From Hygrocybe punicea (Eukaryota > Basidiomycota > Agaricomycetes > Agaricales > Hygrophoraceae): a DNA stretch of 64,000 bases. Within the stretch, counting starts at the first letter, position 1. Every line of letters begins with the position of its first letter. The translations under genes and the position numbers were made by a program. Below the pieces are notes generated by a model that worked only from the letters and a program-made list of their open reading frames with translations, searched no databases and was not told where the DNA came from. Below, in pieces: positions 1-10,562 of the stretch. Where the stretch lies: contig OY744471.1 of the NCBI GenBank assembly GCA_963556145.1, forward strand, positions 1,233,590 through 1,297,589, given 5' to 3'.

Positions 1-858
1 CCGTGACGATTGAACGGAAAACGTACAAGCAATCGAGTAAGTCCTCTTTCGCATTCTCCGTTGCCCGCACGCCTACTTAATCCACAAGTCCGTGAATACA
101 CCCCGAACGTCATCGAACCCTCGTTCGGGCTTGGCCGTATCTTGTATATGCTGCTCGAGCACAGCTTCTGGAGTAGAGAAATGGATGTTGAGCGAGGGGT
201 AAGTGCCATTTTAGTCAATTATTTAAGCGACTCGCGCAACTTTCCGTGTTGCACAGGTGCTCTCTCTTTCCCCCGTCGTGGCACCCACTAAAGTTTTGAT
301 CGTGCCTCTTAGTGCAAGGGAAGAATTTGATCCACTTGTGCGGGAAGTTTGTGAGTCAACCCCATTTGCATCAATCAGCCCCCTAATTATTTCTTTTTGT
401 CTGGGTTACTGCTATTTTATACACACACTTGTGAACCAACGACAGCATCAAAATTGCGAAAAGTGGGAGTTTTCTCGAGGGTCGATGACTCTAATACATC
501 AATTGGGAAACGTTACGCCCGCAACGATGAACTAGGTACCCCCTTTGGGGTAACTCTGGACTTTGCATGTACGTATTTTTCTGTGATGCCCGCTTCAATG
601 CTAACATAGACACTTGGTGGGGAAACAGCCGTCCAGAACAGGACGATGACGCTTCGGTAAGCCAGTACCCTCGTGGTTGATTCAAAACAACTCTGATGAC
701 TTGTATTAATAACAAGAGAGCGGGATACCATGGATCAGCGAATCGGACCCATTGACACCGTCATTGCGACAGTCACGGAGCTTGTTCAAGGTACCATTAA
801 CTGGACAGAGGCATGTCGGAGATTACCAGCGTACGATGGTGTGCAGGCAGTGGACTAA
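1..858 (+). CDS. GRS1: Glycyl-tRNA synthetase, C-terminal part (5' end outside window)
   Basis: Class II aminoacyl-tRNA synthetase that charges tRNA-Gly in cytosol and usually mitochondria. Spliced exons read as 1-36, 89-198, 257-350, 446-568, 629-656 and 717-858. They encode the end of the catalytic core (motif 3 region, [11 protein letters not shown], then LLEHSFW) and the anticodon-binding domain ([51 protein letters not shown]). All junctions are GT-AG and keep frame; for the fifth exon I chose the acceptor at 628, because the earlier AG near 610 breaks the frame and this one restores the family text. Stop TAA at 856-858. The gene enters from the left edge, so start and most of the catalytic domain are not visible. 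Family assignment is very sure; exact splice sites are inferred. Confidence 0.93.
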
Positions 859-863
859 ATAAA
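858..863 (+). terminator. Possible polyadenylation signal AATAAA of GRS1
   Basis: AATAAA overlaps the GRS1 stop codon. Fungal poly(A) signals are loose and this one would leave a very short 3' UTR, so it is only a candidate. Confidence 0.3.
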
Positions 864-2019
864 ATTGTCTCGGCATCTCCCGCTGAACGGTATTCTGATT
901 TGCCGCTGGTATCCATAACTAACGTAGTTCGATTGCGCGCCAATGGTATTTGTATGTTTGTGTTTTTTGGCAAAGGATCGTCGTTCATTGGACGGATGAT
1001 TCCCAGCCAGGGTTGGCTATAAGGAAGTCTTCTTGGTTTGGCTCGGGATTACTCGCGACGGTACCTGTTAGGGTAGAGTTAGAGATCTAGATGACCGGTT
1101 CGTCAGGCTTCTCTGTCAGAAGTCGTGGTTACGAATGAGTCTGTGAGAAGACTGTGGACTTGATTCAGCTATCGATCAGTGAGGAGAGGATTCGAGCAAT
1201 CAGCGTGTCTCATCATGACAGATGGTCTAGTGGGGTAGGGCATGCTGTTGCCGCTCTTTCACGGGGTCGTTTTCAATCATCATCAGTTACGGATTCTCAT
1301 CAGGAAACGTTCCTCAAATGTCTGTTTGAGGAACGTACAGGGCGGTGGGAGGGGGTTGTGAAAACACGATTTTGCAATGCTGCGGCGTCTTTGAAAGTTA
1401 AATACAACGTTTCGGAGAGGATGACGTTGATTCGAGTTCGAAGTAAATGAAATCCTTGGGCGTAACCTTTTCTTTTCCCCCGCCGAAACGGAAGAGGCAG
1501 ACAGAGCCCATTGTGGGATAGATGATAGCCATGAGGACACGAAGGCCATTCCTGAAGGGGTACTGAGCGAGGCAGTGCGAGCGAGCACGGGAGTAATGAG
1601 GTGTAGGATCCAATAGGATCGTTGACGGATCCGAAGTCCGAGGCCACCTTTGACTAATGTCGCGGGAGAAACCGGCTTTGAAGGGGATGTCAATCGGCTC
1701 AGGACCGTCACGGCATGGAGGAGGGTGGCGGTAGAGGGTGATTTTATTGACCAATTGGCGCAAGAGAAATGGATTGTGTGTATAAGCTTTCCGGAGGGTG
1801 CATTTGATTCTATAAAAAAATTCCCTGAAAGTCAAACTGAAAGAGGGAGGACAATCCGACGAAACGGCATGGAAAGGGCTGGGGATTTATACCGAGGGTA
1901 CGCCGATATCGTAAGACGGAACGGTCAGGTGGATGATGGGGGGGGGGGAATGGAGAAAGGTGCATGCCTTGCATCGCAATCTTGCACCCCAGAACCTTGA
2001 AAAGGGAGTAATTATCGAG
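864..2019. other. Unassigned 1.15-kb stretch downstream of GRS1
   Basis: Several overlapping frames stay open on the minus strand between about 1835 and 1283, but none gives a protein I recognise and no convincing exon chain forms. On the minus strand a TATA-like element lies at 1891-1886 (read as TATAAA), followed downstream by a pyrimidine-rich leader-like stretch, so a minus-strand transcript running toward GRS1 is possible. A run of ten G lies at about 1940-1949. Confidence 0.3.
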
Positions 2020-2223
2020 TTAGATTTTGGAGGGGGCTAGTGGATAGCTGGACATGGAATGCCTCGAGGCCGGCCACCCTGAGGCGACATTGCACCCAGA
2101 CTGAGGCCGAGTCCCTTCTTTGTCTTTGTGGAAGGTGCCGCCGGCGTGGAATCTCGAGGAGATCTGAATACGAGGGTTCTTATCAGCGGTGCTGAAGGAC
2201 CAGATAAGGTCGAAAAGGCCCAT
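2020..2223 (-). CDS. Possible small hypothetical protein (67 aa)
   Basis: An ATG at 2223 opens a 67-codon frame starting MGLFDLIWSFSTADKNPRIQ. It lies head-to-head with the small gene beginning at 2517, so the 290 bp between them could be a shared promoter. No domain is recognised; a second frame is also open over the same bases and a spliced continuation farther down cannot be excluded. Confidence 0.25.
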   Translation of the reverse strand: MGLFDLIWSFSTADKNPRIQISSRFHAGGTFHKDKEGTRPQSGCNVASGWPASRHSMSSYPLAPSKI

Positions 2224-2387
2224 TTTTTACCCAATCGCAATCACAGCTTAAACGCGGCAGGTTCGCGTGAATTTAATGATGAGGGTCGTCGATAGGACGT
2301 GAAATTCGTGTTGCGGCTAGCCGCCAACGGTGGTCACGGTGTAATCGGAAATCTCCGCAAGCTGCCGTGTGGTCTTTGCTCAGCGGC

Positions 2388-2393
2388 TATAAA
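2388..2393 (+). promoter_or_regulatory. TATA box
   Basis: TATAAA sits 124 bp before the ATG at 2517 and is followed by a long CT-rich leader (about 2405-2515), the usual look of a basidiomycete core promoter and 5' UTR. Confidence 0.45.
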
Positions 2394-2516
2394 GCAGCCA
2401 GCATTTTTTCATATCTTTTTCTCTTTCCTCAACCCAGCTTCTGCCCTTCACTCTCGGCGTCGCTTCACATCTCCCCGCCGTCCTCTCGCTTACATTCAGC
2501 CCCCCTTTTCGCCCTC

Positions 2517-3042
2517 ATGCCTCATTCGCCCATCCCCGCAGACAAGATCATTGCTCTGCCAAGTTTATCCTGCTCTCTTTCATCGCTGCCCCAGGCAAAG
2601 TCGATGGATAGTGTTTCGCTCCATCCGACAATGTATGCCCAGCGTGCAGCGGAGAGCGAGGCCAAAGTAAGCCCCTACCTTTCTCTTGTTAGCCACAATT
2701 ATTGATTTTTTTTATTGTTTTTATTGTATTGTTTTGTCTTGTCACGCAAAACAGCTCATGAAGGTCCTTTCGAAGACTGCGTCATCATACACCCCTCAAA
2801 ATCCTTCGCTACCCCCAAGCTACATGTATCCGGTATGTTTCACCCGCTATCGGCTTGTTCGTCAACTCGCTTATCGTGACAAATTCAACAGCCTCCAAGA
2901 GACTCTCACTCGCCCAATTCGTCATCACCACTGATGATGCGTAAATCAGTGAGTCATATGTGATCCACTCCGGAGCCACTCAACGGTGGATTGATGGTGG
3001 ACATGTTTTTTTTATTAGCAACGGCCGAGGATTCCGGTCTAA
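2517..3042 (+). CDS. Possible small four-exon gene, unknown function (about 102 aa)
   Basis: Exons 2517-2666, 2755-2832, 2892-2948 and 3019-3042 join with every intron in phase 0 and all with GT-AG ends (donors gtaagc, gtatgt, gtgagt; the last acceptor follows a T-rich tract). The product is about 102 residues, Ser/Pro-rich, starting MPHSPIPADKIIALPSLS and containing TMYAQRAAESEAKLMKVLSK, which could form a short helix. I recognise no domain. Support comes from the upstream TATA box and CT-rich leader and from four consistent splice junctions in a short span. It could also be a spliced non-coding transcript. Confidence 0.45.
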
Positions 3043-4612
3043 CATAGATTTCCTTATTTTTCTCCGTCGCTCTCCCTTGGGACTTTGTAGATTTGGCATT
3101 GGCACTACCCCTGCAGTGAGGTCGCAGGACCAAAATTCTTTTCAGCATTATCGTTCATTGGTTATCCGCATGCATACTCATATAGACGCAACTCATCTTT
3201 ACATATAGTTCCCTGTCTCTCTGTCTCCGTCGCTGGTTAGTATATACATATCTTCTGTCGTATATTTACATGGATAGCCTGGGGCTTCCTTAGTTCCTCG
3301 AGGATCACACTCTGCTCTGCCGCCGCTATTTTGTTCGGTTCTGCTTGCGTACTTTGGTTAAATGCAAAATTTCCTTTTCCCCCGTCTGGCAACTGATAGC
3401 CCAGGCCCAGGCCTCAACCGGAATCCTGAGATCATCAGTGCGATCGGGTTCACATGTCCCTGCCCTTGCGCAATTGCTCCTGTGCAAACCATATTCCTCG
3501 TGTCTCGTCACTCGGCAATCACCGCACAAGAATGAAAGGTCGAATTTTCTCGACTGCCCTGCAGTGGAAGCAAATAAAATAAATAAGTTCCCTGTTGCCG
3601 TCGTCCTGCAGGACTCTGACGAGTGCCACCCTGTCCAACCATATTTTGTTTCGTTTCATACATTATTCTTCACGACAATAATCAATCGCAACTGGCAATT
3701 GGAAAAAAAAAAAATCAAGTTCCCCGTCGACCTGTTGCTCCATTATTTGATTCCGTCATTCATGCGATGGAAATTAATGATTTCTCTCTGGAACATCTTT
3801 TATGGACCCATGACTATGGGGTGGCCGGTGACCAGTGACCAGCGACTCGGTACTCCATCTTGAAATAGGCTTGACGTGGTTCACCTCGATGGTTCGGGTC
3901 CCTATACTGTCGTGGGCGCGCTCCGTGTGTACCGGAAATAATTCTGCGCTACTTAGGCCAGCCAAAACCCTGCTTTTTGATCATGATACTCGACAACCAG
4001 CTGTTCGATCGCAATATATATTTATCACGACATCACCACCATTCTCTCACGGAGGCATTTTCTTTTTCTTTTCTCCATTTTATCCCCTGTCCGGTCTTAG
4101 GCTTTATGCTTATGCGCTAAGTACTGGCAGATTCCGGGAGGCGTTAGCAGCTTGAAACCAGTTTCGCAATCTGTTGGCGTTCCGACCGCCGTACTTTATT
4201 TCCCATGGATGGACGGACGGTATTGACGGGCATGCAATATGTTGCAAGGCCATCGCGACTATTATAATTCTGCCTAGGTTTTTCCGTTCACCCCCTGATT
4301 TGTGCTCAGGTGGTGTATCTATTTCCTGCTCATTGTGAGTCACAACATGTCTGACAGTGTTTACCCCCAAACCTTTAAGCTAATATTATAACGCAAAGTA
4401 CGAAACATACTCAGTCTGTCACTACTTGCTGGGCGAGTGCCGGTTGCTTGAATCGTCTCTCGTCCGTCGCCTCGAGGTCTGTCTTTCCACACGATCATAA
4501 CAATGATGATCCGACTAGCCCGCTGTTATTAGGGTCTGCAACGTTCACAGTGCATACGAAGGTCACCGCATCCGAAAATGAGAAAGGCAGCCCATACCTG
4601 ACGGGAAGTGGA
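3043..4612. other. No gene recognised
   Basis: A 172-codon plus-strand frame opens at 3345, but its composition looks non-coding and no domain, exon chain or ribosomal/tRNA feature is visible. Poly-A/T runs near 3700 and a pyrimidine-rich tract near 4060. Confidence 0.5.
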
Positions 4613-4624
4613 TCACAAGAGACT

Positions 4625-5035
4625 AGCCCCAGGCCCATTGTTGGCGGTTTGCATCGTGGTCCTTGTGGGGGCATCATGTGCGTCAACTAGACATTCTATG
4701 CGGTATCCGTCGGGTAGGAATGTGTTGAATCCTTGAATGAGAGAAGGGTGTCCATGGAAAAGGTATGATGCACGTTTGACAACACCTGGGGTGTCAACCC
4801 TACAAATGGACGTAATCAGCTCAGGCGCGGGGATCCCCAAGACTAGATATGGAGAGTAAACGCGGAATTTTTTCGGTGGGTGTGGCGGTAATGATGTGTA
4901 CCACGTGTGAGTGAATGATTTTACTTTCATGATGTCCAGGAAATAGTTGTTTATACATAGGGTTGGTCTTGGAATTGCTGCTTGAGTCTTGTTGACATTG
5001 AGATAACTAAGGGTGTCCATAACATCCATGAATGA
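4625..5035 (-). pseudogene. Sin3 fragment: PAH1 repeat
   Basis: Read on the minus strand, the segment carries the two halves of a paired amphipathic helix as in the Sin3 corepressor: [10 protein letters not shown] and YFLDIMK (about 5035-4925), then [35 protein letters not shown] and TANNGPG (about 4800-4627). The halves are separated by an intron-like stretch whose junctions no longer restore the helix linker. Only PAH1 and its short tail are present, without PAH2-4 or the histone-deacetylase interaction region, so this is a captured or relic fragment and not a working SIN3 gene. It lies about 0.4 kb from a decayed hAT element, which may have carried it. Family match is strong; pseudogene status is inferred from missing domains and stops. 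Confidence 0.75.
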
Positions 5036-5449
5036 CTGGTGATGGGCATGGCTGCTTTCACAGCAGACAGTTGAGGATTTTTTGTTGTCAAATAATACAT
5101 AGATATTCAGTAACATTTGAAATGATTTTATTTCAAAAATTGTGAAAATGTTGTAGAAATAAGAAAAGAACAAAAACAATTTCACTGCTTGTGGTGAGGT
5201 GAGGTGAACATTAGGGACATTGAGGAAGCCTCAGGAAGAACAGTATAGTTGGTTTCAAGGATATGGGGGTGATATAAATAGGGAATGTCATGGTATACAG
5301 GTACAGGTTTAACCTGCAGGTTTTTGACTATACACATGGTGTACTAACCCATGGTACACCATAACACCATTTGATAAAAAGAGGCCTCACAGTTCAATTG
5401 AAGCAATGGCAACTGACATAACAGCAACTATATTTAAGAGTCCAGCTAT
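5036..5449. other. AT-rich spacer between Sin3 fragment and hAT relic
   Basis: No coding frame recognised. Contains a short GTGAGGTGAGGTGA tract near 5190-5205 and AT-rich sequence. Might include one end of the hAT element, but I could not pair a terminal inverted repeat. Confidence 0.4.
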
Positions 5450-8060
5450 CTAAGCCAAGTATAGAGGGGGGTCATGGTGATCACTCAGCCACTTCAACCT
5501 CAACCTCATTGTCAACTCATTTTTGCTTGCCTTTGTTGTCATGGACAGCACATCTGCCATGGTCACAATATCCTTTTGACTCCAGTCTCTGAAACATAGC
5601 AGAGCACAAATACTCTTCCCTGTCATCCTGTTCCAAGTGTAGCTTAATAACTGTTGCCCTTGAGAGGTGGATGTAGCTGAAACATATGTTAGCTCATGTA
5701 ATCTCATTGAGAATTTGACTTACCAGGTGCACTAAGATAATTGAAAGCCATCAAGGACAGTGCCGGGTATACTTTCTGATGGTTCCACCATCATTCAAGG
5801 GGATCTTTGACCTTCTCCACAGGTGCTGCAAGATACCCATCCAATTCATGAGATTTCTCTCCCCGTCCATCGGAATATTGAAGAAATCGACAGCAGACTC
5901 TTCTTGCAGTTGGTTAACAATCTGCAAGACCCAGTGATCATGATTTCAAGTTCAAGTTCAAGTTAGCAGTCTTACCTCAAGGTCAGCTTGTCCATTTTGG
6001 GTTTGATACTTTTTGAACTTGTCCTAGACCAAGGATTTGGCTGTAGCAATCCATTCTTGGGACCACCTGCTATGCTGGAAATACTTGAGTTTCATTTGGG
6101 GGTGCAGAACTAGTGAGACAATCATTAGCATGAGAGTCTTAAACAGTGTGCATCTTACCCATAGCAATGCAATAGATGTTGGATGCATCTGTCTTTGAGT
6201 AATACTTGTTCATGAGCTTCCTTGTGAAACTTACAGCATGCTTGACAGAGGCACAGAGTGGTTCCATGGCCAATTGAGTAAGCATAGCATCAATTTTGTC
6301 CATCGTCAGGATGATGTGTGTTATTGTTGGCATTTATTTTTGCAAGAAAAAGACTCTGTGGCATCCTTGAACATCTGAAAAGAGATTGTTGAGCACTGGC
6401 CTGCTCGTCTCAATCCATACATACCTTGAGAACTTGAAGTAGATCTTTGACCATGGTCCAGTCATCCTTGTCAAGCTCATAATGACAGAGCTTGAGTAAC
6501 CTATCACCAGTCACCTCATCAATGGCATTTTGATACTCCACAGCAGCCCTGAGCATATCATATGTGGAATTCCACCAGGTCTTGACATCGTGAGGCAACA
6601 CATGAACCAGTAACTTGTGAGTCATGAGCAGCACATGCAGCATGCCAAGCAGGGAGGGCAATCATAGTTGACTTGATGATGGAAAATGAGAGCTTGCAAA
6701 TCTGGTAGAGCCCACATCAGAGGGCTTCAACTTGTTTTGCCGCCAGCTTACCTTATGGAGGACATTGTGTACAGCAGCAGTATTTGCTACTAGGTTTTCC
6801 CTCTTGTCGTCATTCAACGTGGCCAGTGGATCTTGGTCTTCATCCACATCATCATCATGCTCCACACCATCATCTTGCACTGCTTTGTCAAGGACAGTTT
6901 CAAGGTCAGGTGCATCATTGCTGTCATCAGCCTCCTCCCTGCCAGCATGGTGGAGAGGGTTGGAGGCTGCTGAGGGACTCTCTGAGGGAGTCTCACTGGA
7001 AAGCACATGAAGACTAGGATGAAATCTGTCTACCACATCAGATCAGCTACTGACTACAGTGAACTGTGGGAATCAGGTCATGTGACAGGACAGGCACTAC
7101 CACTACAACAGGTATCCAAGCCTTTCCCTATGAAGGGTCTAACCAGACCATGCGCAGAGATTTGCAATGTATGATTGAAGCATTGTACATGGTTGATGCA
7201 ATCAAAGGAGTTGTCAAGTTCATTGAGTTTGTCTGTTTGTGTATCATTGCAGCTAGCATTATCAGCATTGAATGACAGTATCTGAGTGAAACGTGAGGTA
7301 ATGAAAGGGTGGAGTAAACATGCTCTTGCTTTATTTTCAAGACCGTGTTCAATCAGCATCTGATGAAACTTGTTAGCCAAGGTTTCACCCATGTGAGACT
7401 AAAATGGGGTTATCTGTCAATGCTGGTTCTGACATGAACAAGATCACGTACCTCAGGAACTTCGATAACATCCAACAAAAAGGACAGCATATGATCCTCG
7501 TGGGCCAGATGTGTGGTCCAAGCCACTATTGCCTTGTGATTGGAGGAAGTCCACGCATCTGTGGTGAAATAAACAAGGCCTGAATGTTCCTAACAAGACT
7601 GAGGTTAGCAACGATGACAAATGGATCCACTACATGTTACCTTCAGGATCCTATCAATGTGAGCACAAGATTTCTCGAACACAGCTGTAATGTCTCACAT
7701 GATGGTCCTCTCACCTGGAAGCATAGTGGCAGGATGGCTGGCCTTCATGAGAATCTCAAATTCTCAATCCATTACTATCTTTGGTGGCCTAGAGCTCTCG
7801 GCACACCAATGGGCAATGTGAGTGCTAAAGGAATGATGAGATATGAATAGATGTAGAGGCCAGTGACCCACCAAGTCACCTCCATTGTGTGAGCATGGTG
7901 GGTGAATTTGACCGGCTGCTGACCTTGGTGGGAAAAGGTGGCGAAGATGGACACAGTGGTAGCAGGCTTGCATCCAAATGTGGCGTTGACGAGATCTTCA
8001 CCAAAGCACTTGGTGGTATGACTTTGAGGTTTGAAGTGGCACCACAATCCTTCAAACCTT
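5450..8060 (-). pseudogene. Decayed hAT-family transposase
   Basis: Pieces of one hAT transposase occur in order on the minus strand but in different frames: an N-terminal block with SIFATFSHQGQQPVKFTHH (about 8000-7900), VYFTTDAWTSSNHKAIVAW (about 7560-7500), FNADNASCNDTQTDKLNEL and HVQCFNHTLQISAHG (about 7300-7140), an acidic linker (about 6990-6800), VKTWWNSTYDML (about 6590), helical middle segments (6333-6139), and a C-terminal block 5707-5450. These correspond to the RNase H-like catalytic fold with its inserted helical domain. Frameshifts, in-frame stops and a Trp where family members usually have Arg in the R-W-N-S-T motif show it is inactive. Terminal inverted repeats and an 8-bp target duplication were not located. 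Confidence 0.8.
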
Positions 8061-8103
8061 GGTAGTGCCGAACGTAGAGTTTCAAGGTCCAGTCCATAGG
8101 ACC

Positions 8104-8275
8104 AGAAAAAAACCAGGACCCGATGGGACTGAACTGACAAAAGACCAGACCACCGGTTGCAGTTGTGTCTGATGTGGGAGGCTGCTGGTTGTGGTTGCCC
8201 AATTTGGCCCACCATTATGCAACCAAGTTGCAACCAGCTGCAACTGGTTACAACTGGACTTTCCAGTTCACCTTG
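8104..8275. repeat. Clustered GGTTGCAAC-type subterminal repeats
   Basis: Short motifs of the form accggttgcag, ggttgtggttgc, gcaaccaagttgcaacc and gcaactggttacaactgg recur in both orientations. hAT elements often carry such transposase-binding repeats just inside their ends, so this may be the 5' subterminal region of the adjacent hAT relic. Confidence 0.5.
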
Positions 8276-9955
8276 TAGATAGGGAAATTGTATATTTTTT
8301 GGCTGCAGTAACTGCAGTAAATGGGGCTTGCAATCATGTGTATTAAGATAATAAAAGTAAGGGACAAATTATGTATAATAGAGGGTGGGGCACTTTGCCC
8401 CTTCACCGCAGCCCTCTGCTGACTTCCTGTTGGTGCCAATGGCACATCTTGCCAGTTTGTGTCAACACATGTGCCACACCCCCTGTGACCTCACAAACGC
8501 AATGCCAACATCAATTGACATGGCCGTACTTGTTTGTGGGGTTGGATGGGGGGTCATGAGCCTGCACCTGGCCCTTGGCCTACCATTGGCACATCTCGTC
8601 GCTTCATGTTGATGTTGGCGAGGGTGAGGTGAGGGTGAGGGTGAGGTTCATGTCTGTGTCTGTCCATTGTCAGAGACATTGTCATGTAGTTAGTAACACA
8701 GAACAACAGAATAAACATATCTAATGCAGTCAGAGTGGGTGCACCACTCCCGGCTGCTTTCCCCCTCATCTCCTCTTGCCATTTTCTTGTTGATGTTGTT
8801 GCATTTGCATTGCAGCCGTTGCTACTGCTTCAGACCGGTGTGCTGGTGCTGGTGCTGGTGGCACTTGGAGCTGAGGTGGCAATGGGTGGTGAGGAAGGGG
8901 CTGGGAAGTGTGGTGGATGGTGGAAAGAGTGAGGAGATGGCTGGGGGAGGGCTCCTGGCCCTGAACAAGTGGCCAGAAGGGGTAAGTACATGAGGAAAAA
9001 GCAGAGATGGGTACTCACCTTTGCCCTTGGGGCCCCTATGGCCCTCTCCACATTCCACCATTGATAGAGATGATGGAGATGTAACCTACAATGTCCCCAT
9101 TGTCCATTCCATGATTTTCACCATCCTGATTGGTCGTGCCATTGAGTTGCATGAGGGTGGCACCAGAGGTGGTTGTGACAGCGATATCTTGATGATGACA
9201 ATGCAATTGACCAATCCATCACCAGTGGCAACCCTCCATGTTGCCTTCATCATGTTTGTTGCTGTGCACCCAGTCCACCACCGATGGTTTAGATGTTCAA
9301 GGTCAATGGTTCAAAAAGTCGGAAGTGCTCCTGCACGGCTTTAAGGATGTCCAGGGTGGTGTTCTTGGTGTGAATTGTCACAATTGTGTTTGCTATTGTT
9401 GTTGCTGTACTTGTTGAGGTGGTGGGAGAGTGGGAGAGTGGCAGAATGGGGGATCATCCATCATGCAATGTGATCAGTCACATCTCTCACATGTGCTTTT
9501 ACTACCCACTCACCTCCCAACTTGCCTCCCACCACATTCCCACTCCCCACCACCTCAATGATGACAGGAATAACAATGGAAATGGCGACAGCGATGATTC
9601 GCACTGAGACCACCATCCTGGCACCCCATGTATCTTTTTTTTTCTCTCATTTGATTTCATGTATTTTTCATGTAGATTAATTTATAAACAGGATTAATAA
9701 GAATAAATCTATGATATGTAAAAGAATCTGCACAAAAAGATGGTGGGATAGAGTAGTCGTGCTCATCGTTGATGATGATGAGCACATGTGCCTGTAAGTG
9801 ATGGGCAATGGCAACAGTGATGGGAATGCCTGAGCCCATCAGTGCCCTTGTTCCTGACCAGACCAGACATTCTCAAATTGGTTATTGCTGTATATAGGAC
9901 ATTACTAACTATAATGACTCTAAGTAATTTCAATATTTCTAAATTTTGTGTAGTA
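8276..9955. other. Repeat-rich stretch without a recognised gene
   Basis: Low-complexity GT/GA-rich tracts occur (GGTGAGG units at 8620-8645; GTGCTG units near 8838-8860; GGGAGAGT units near 9423-9440). Open frames are short and compositionally biased. Flanked on both sides by hAT-like subterminal repeat clusters, so it may be the body of a second, non-autonomous element. Confidence 0.4.
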
Positions 9956-10110
9956 AAGACCAGTTCAGACCTGGTGCAAAACCAGTCTGGACTGGTTGTT
10001 AACCAGTTCAGATTGAAACCGGTTTTAACCAGTTAATAGACTGGAAAAAACCGATGGCAGCCAGTTTCTACCAGTCCAGTCCAGTTTTTTCAGTTTTTGG
10101 AGTGTTAGGC
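9956..10110. repeat. Clustered ACCAGTCTGGACTGGT-type repeats
   Basis: At least eight copies or half-copies of aaccagt, cagtctggactgg, accggttttaacc and accagtccagtcc lie in about 150 bp, many palindromic. This is the look of a hAT subterminal repeat block and differs in sequence from the block at 8104-8275. Confidence 0.5.
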
Positions 10111-10562
10111 AACCAGTCTGGTCCCGGTTAATGTCCAAATGTTACGGATTGCTTCTGCAGCAGGCTCTGGCAACAATCAACTTAACTAGGAGGTGGTTTC
10201 CAGAAGAGAGAACAGCAGTTTCATTGTTGCTTACAACTAAGACAACACTGCTACAAGTAGGGTTCATGGTCTAAAGTCATTGCGAGCCATGGTGGTTACC
10301 CAAGACAAGAGGGTCTGCCCCAAGAACCAGACTAAATGCAAAGAAGAAAAAGTCCAAATCAACTACAAGAACAGTAGATATAGTGACTGGTCTTGAGGGG
10401 AGGTAAATGGAAATCCAACTATGAAGCTACAGCAAGTCCAACTACACATGTGTTCACCATGAGGCAGACATGAGGTGTCCTCATGTCGATGTTCTTGCGA
10501 TCCAACTGGAGGCCCAGGTGTCATTGAGGGATAGAGGAGGTCCAGATGACTCAGATGATTTG
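10111..10562. other. No gene recognised
   Basis: Short frames only; no domain, RNA gene or clear repeat beyond the cluster ending at 10110. Confidence 0.4.

Noticed and set aside
1283..1835. Overlapping 115-145-codon minus-strand frames
   Set aside because: Three frames are open over the same bases and none gives recognisable protein text; kept only as an unassigned stretch.
3345..3863. 172-codon plus-strand frame
   Set aside because: Poly-A derived lysines, no domain, no promoter or splice support.
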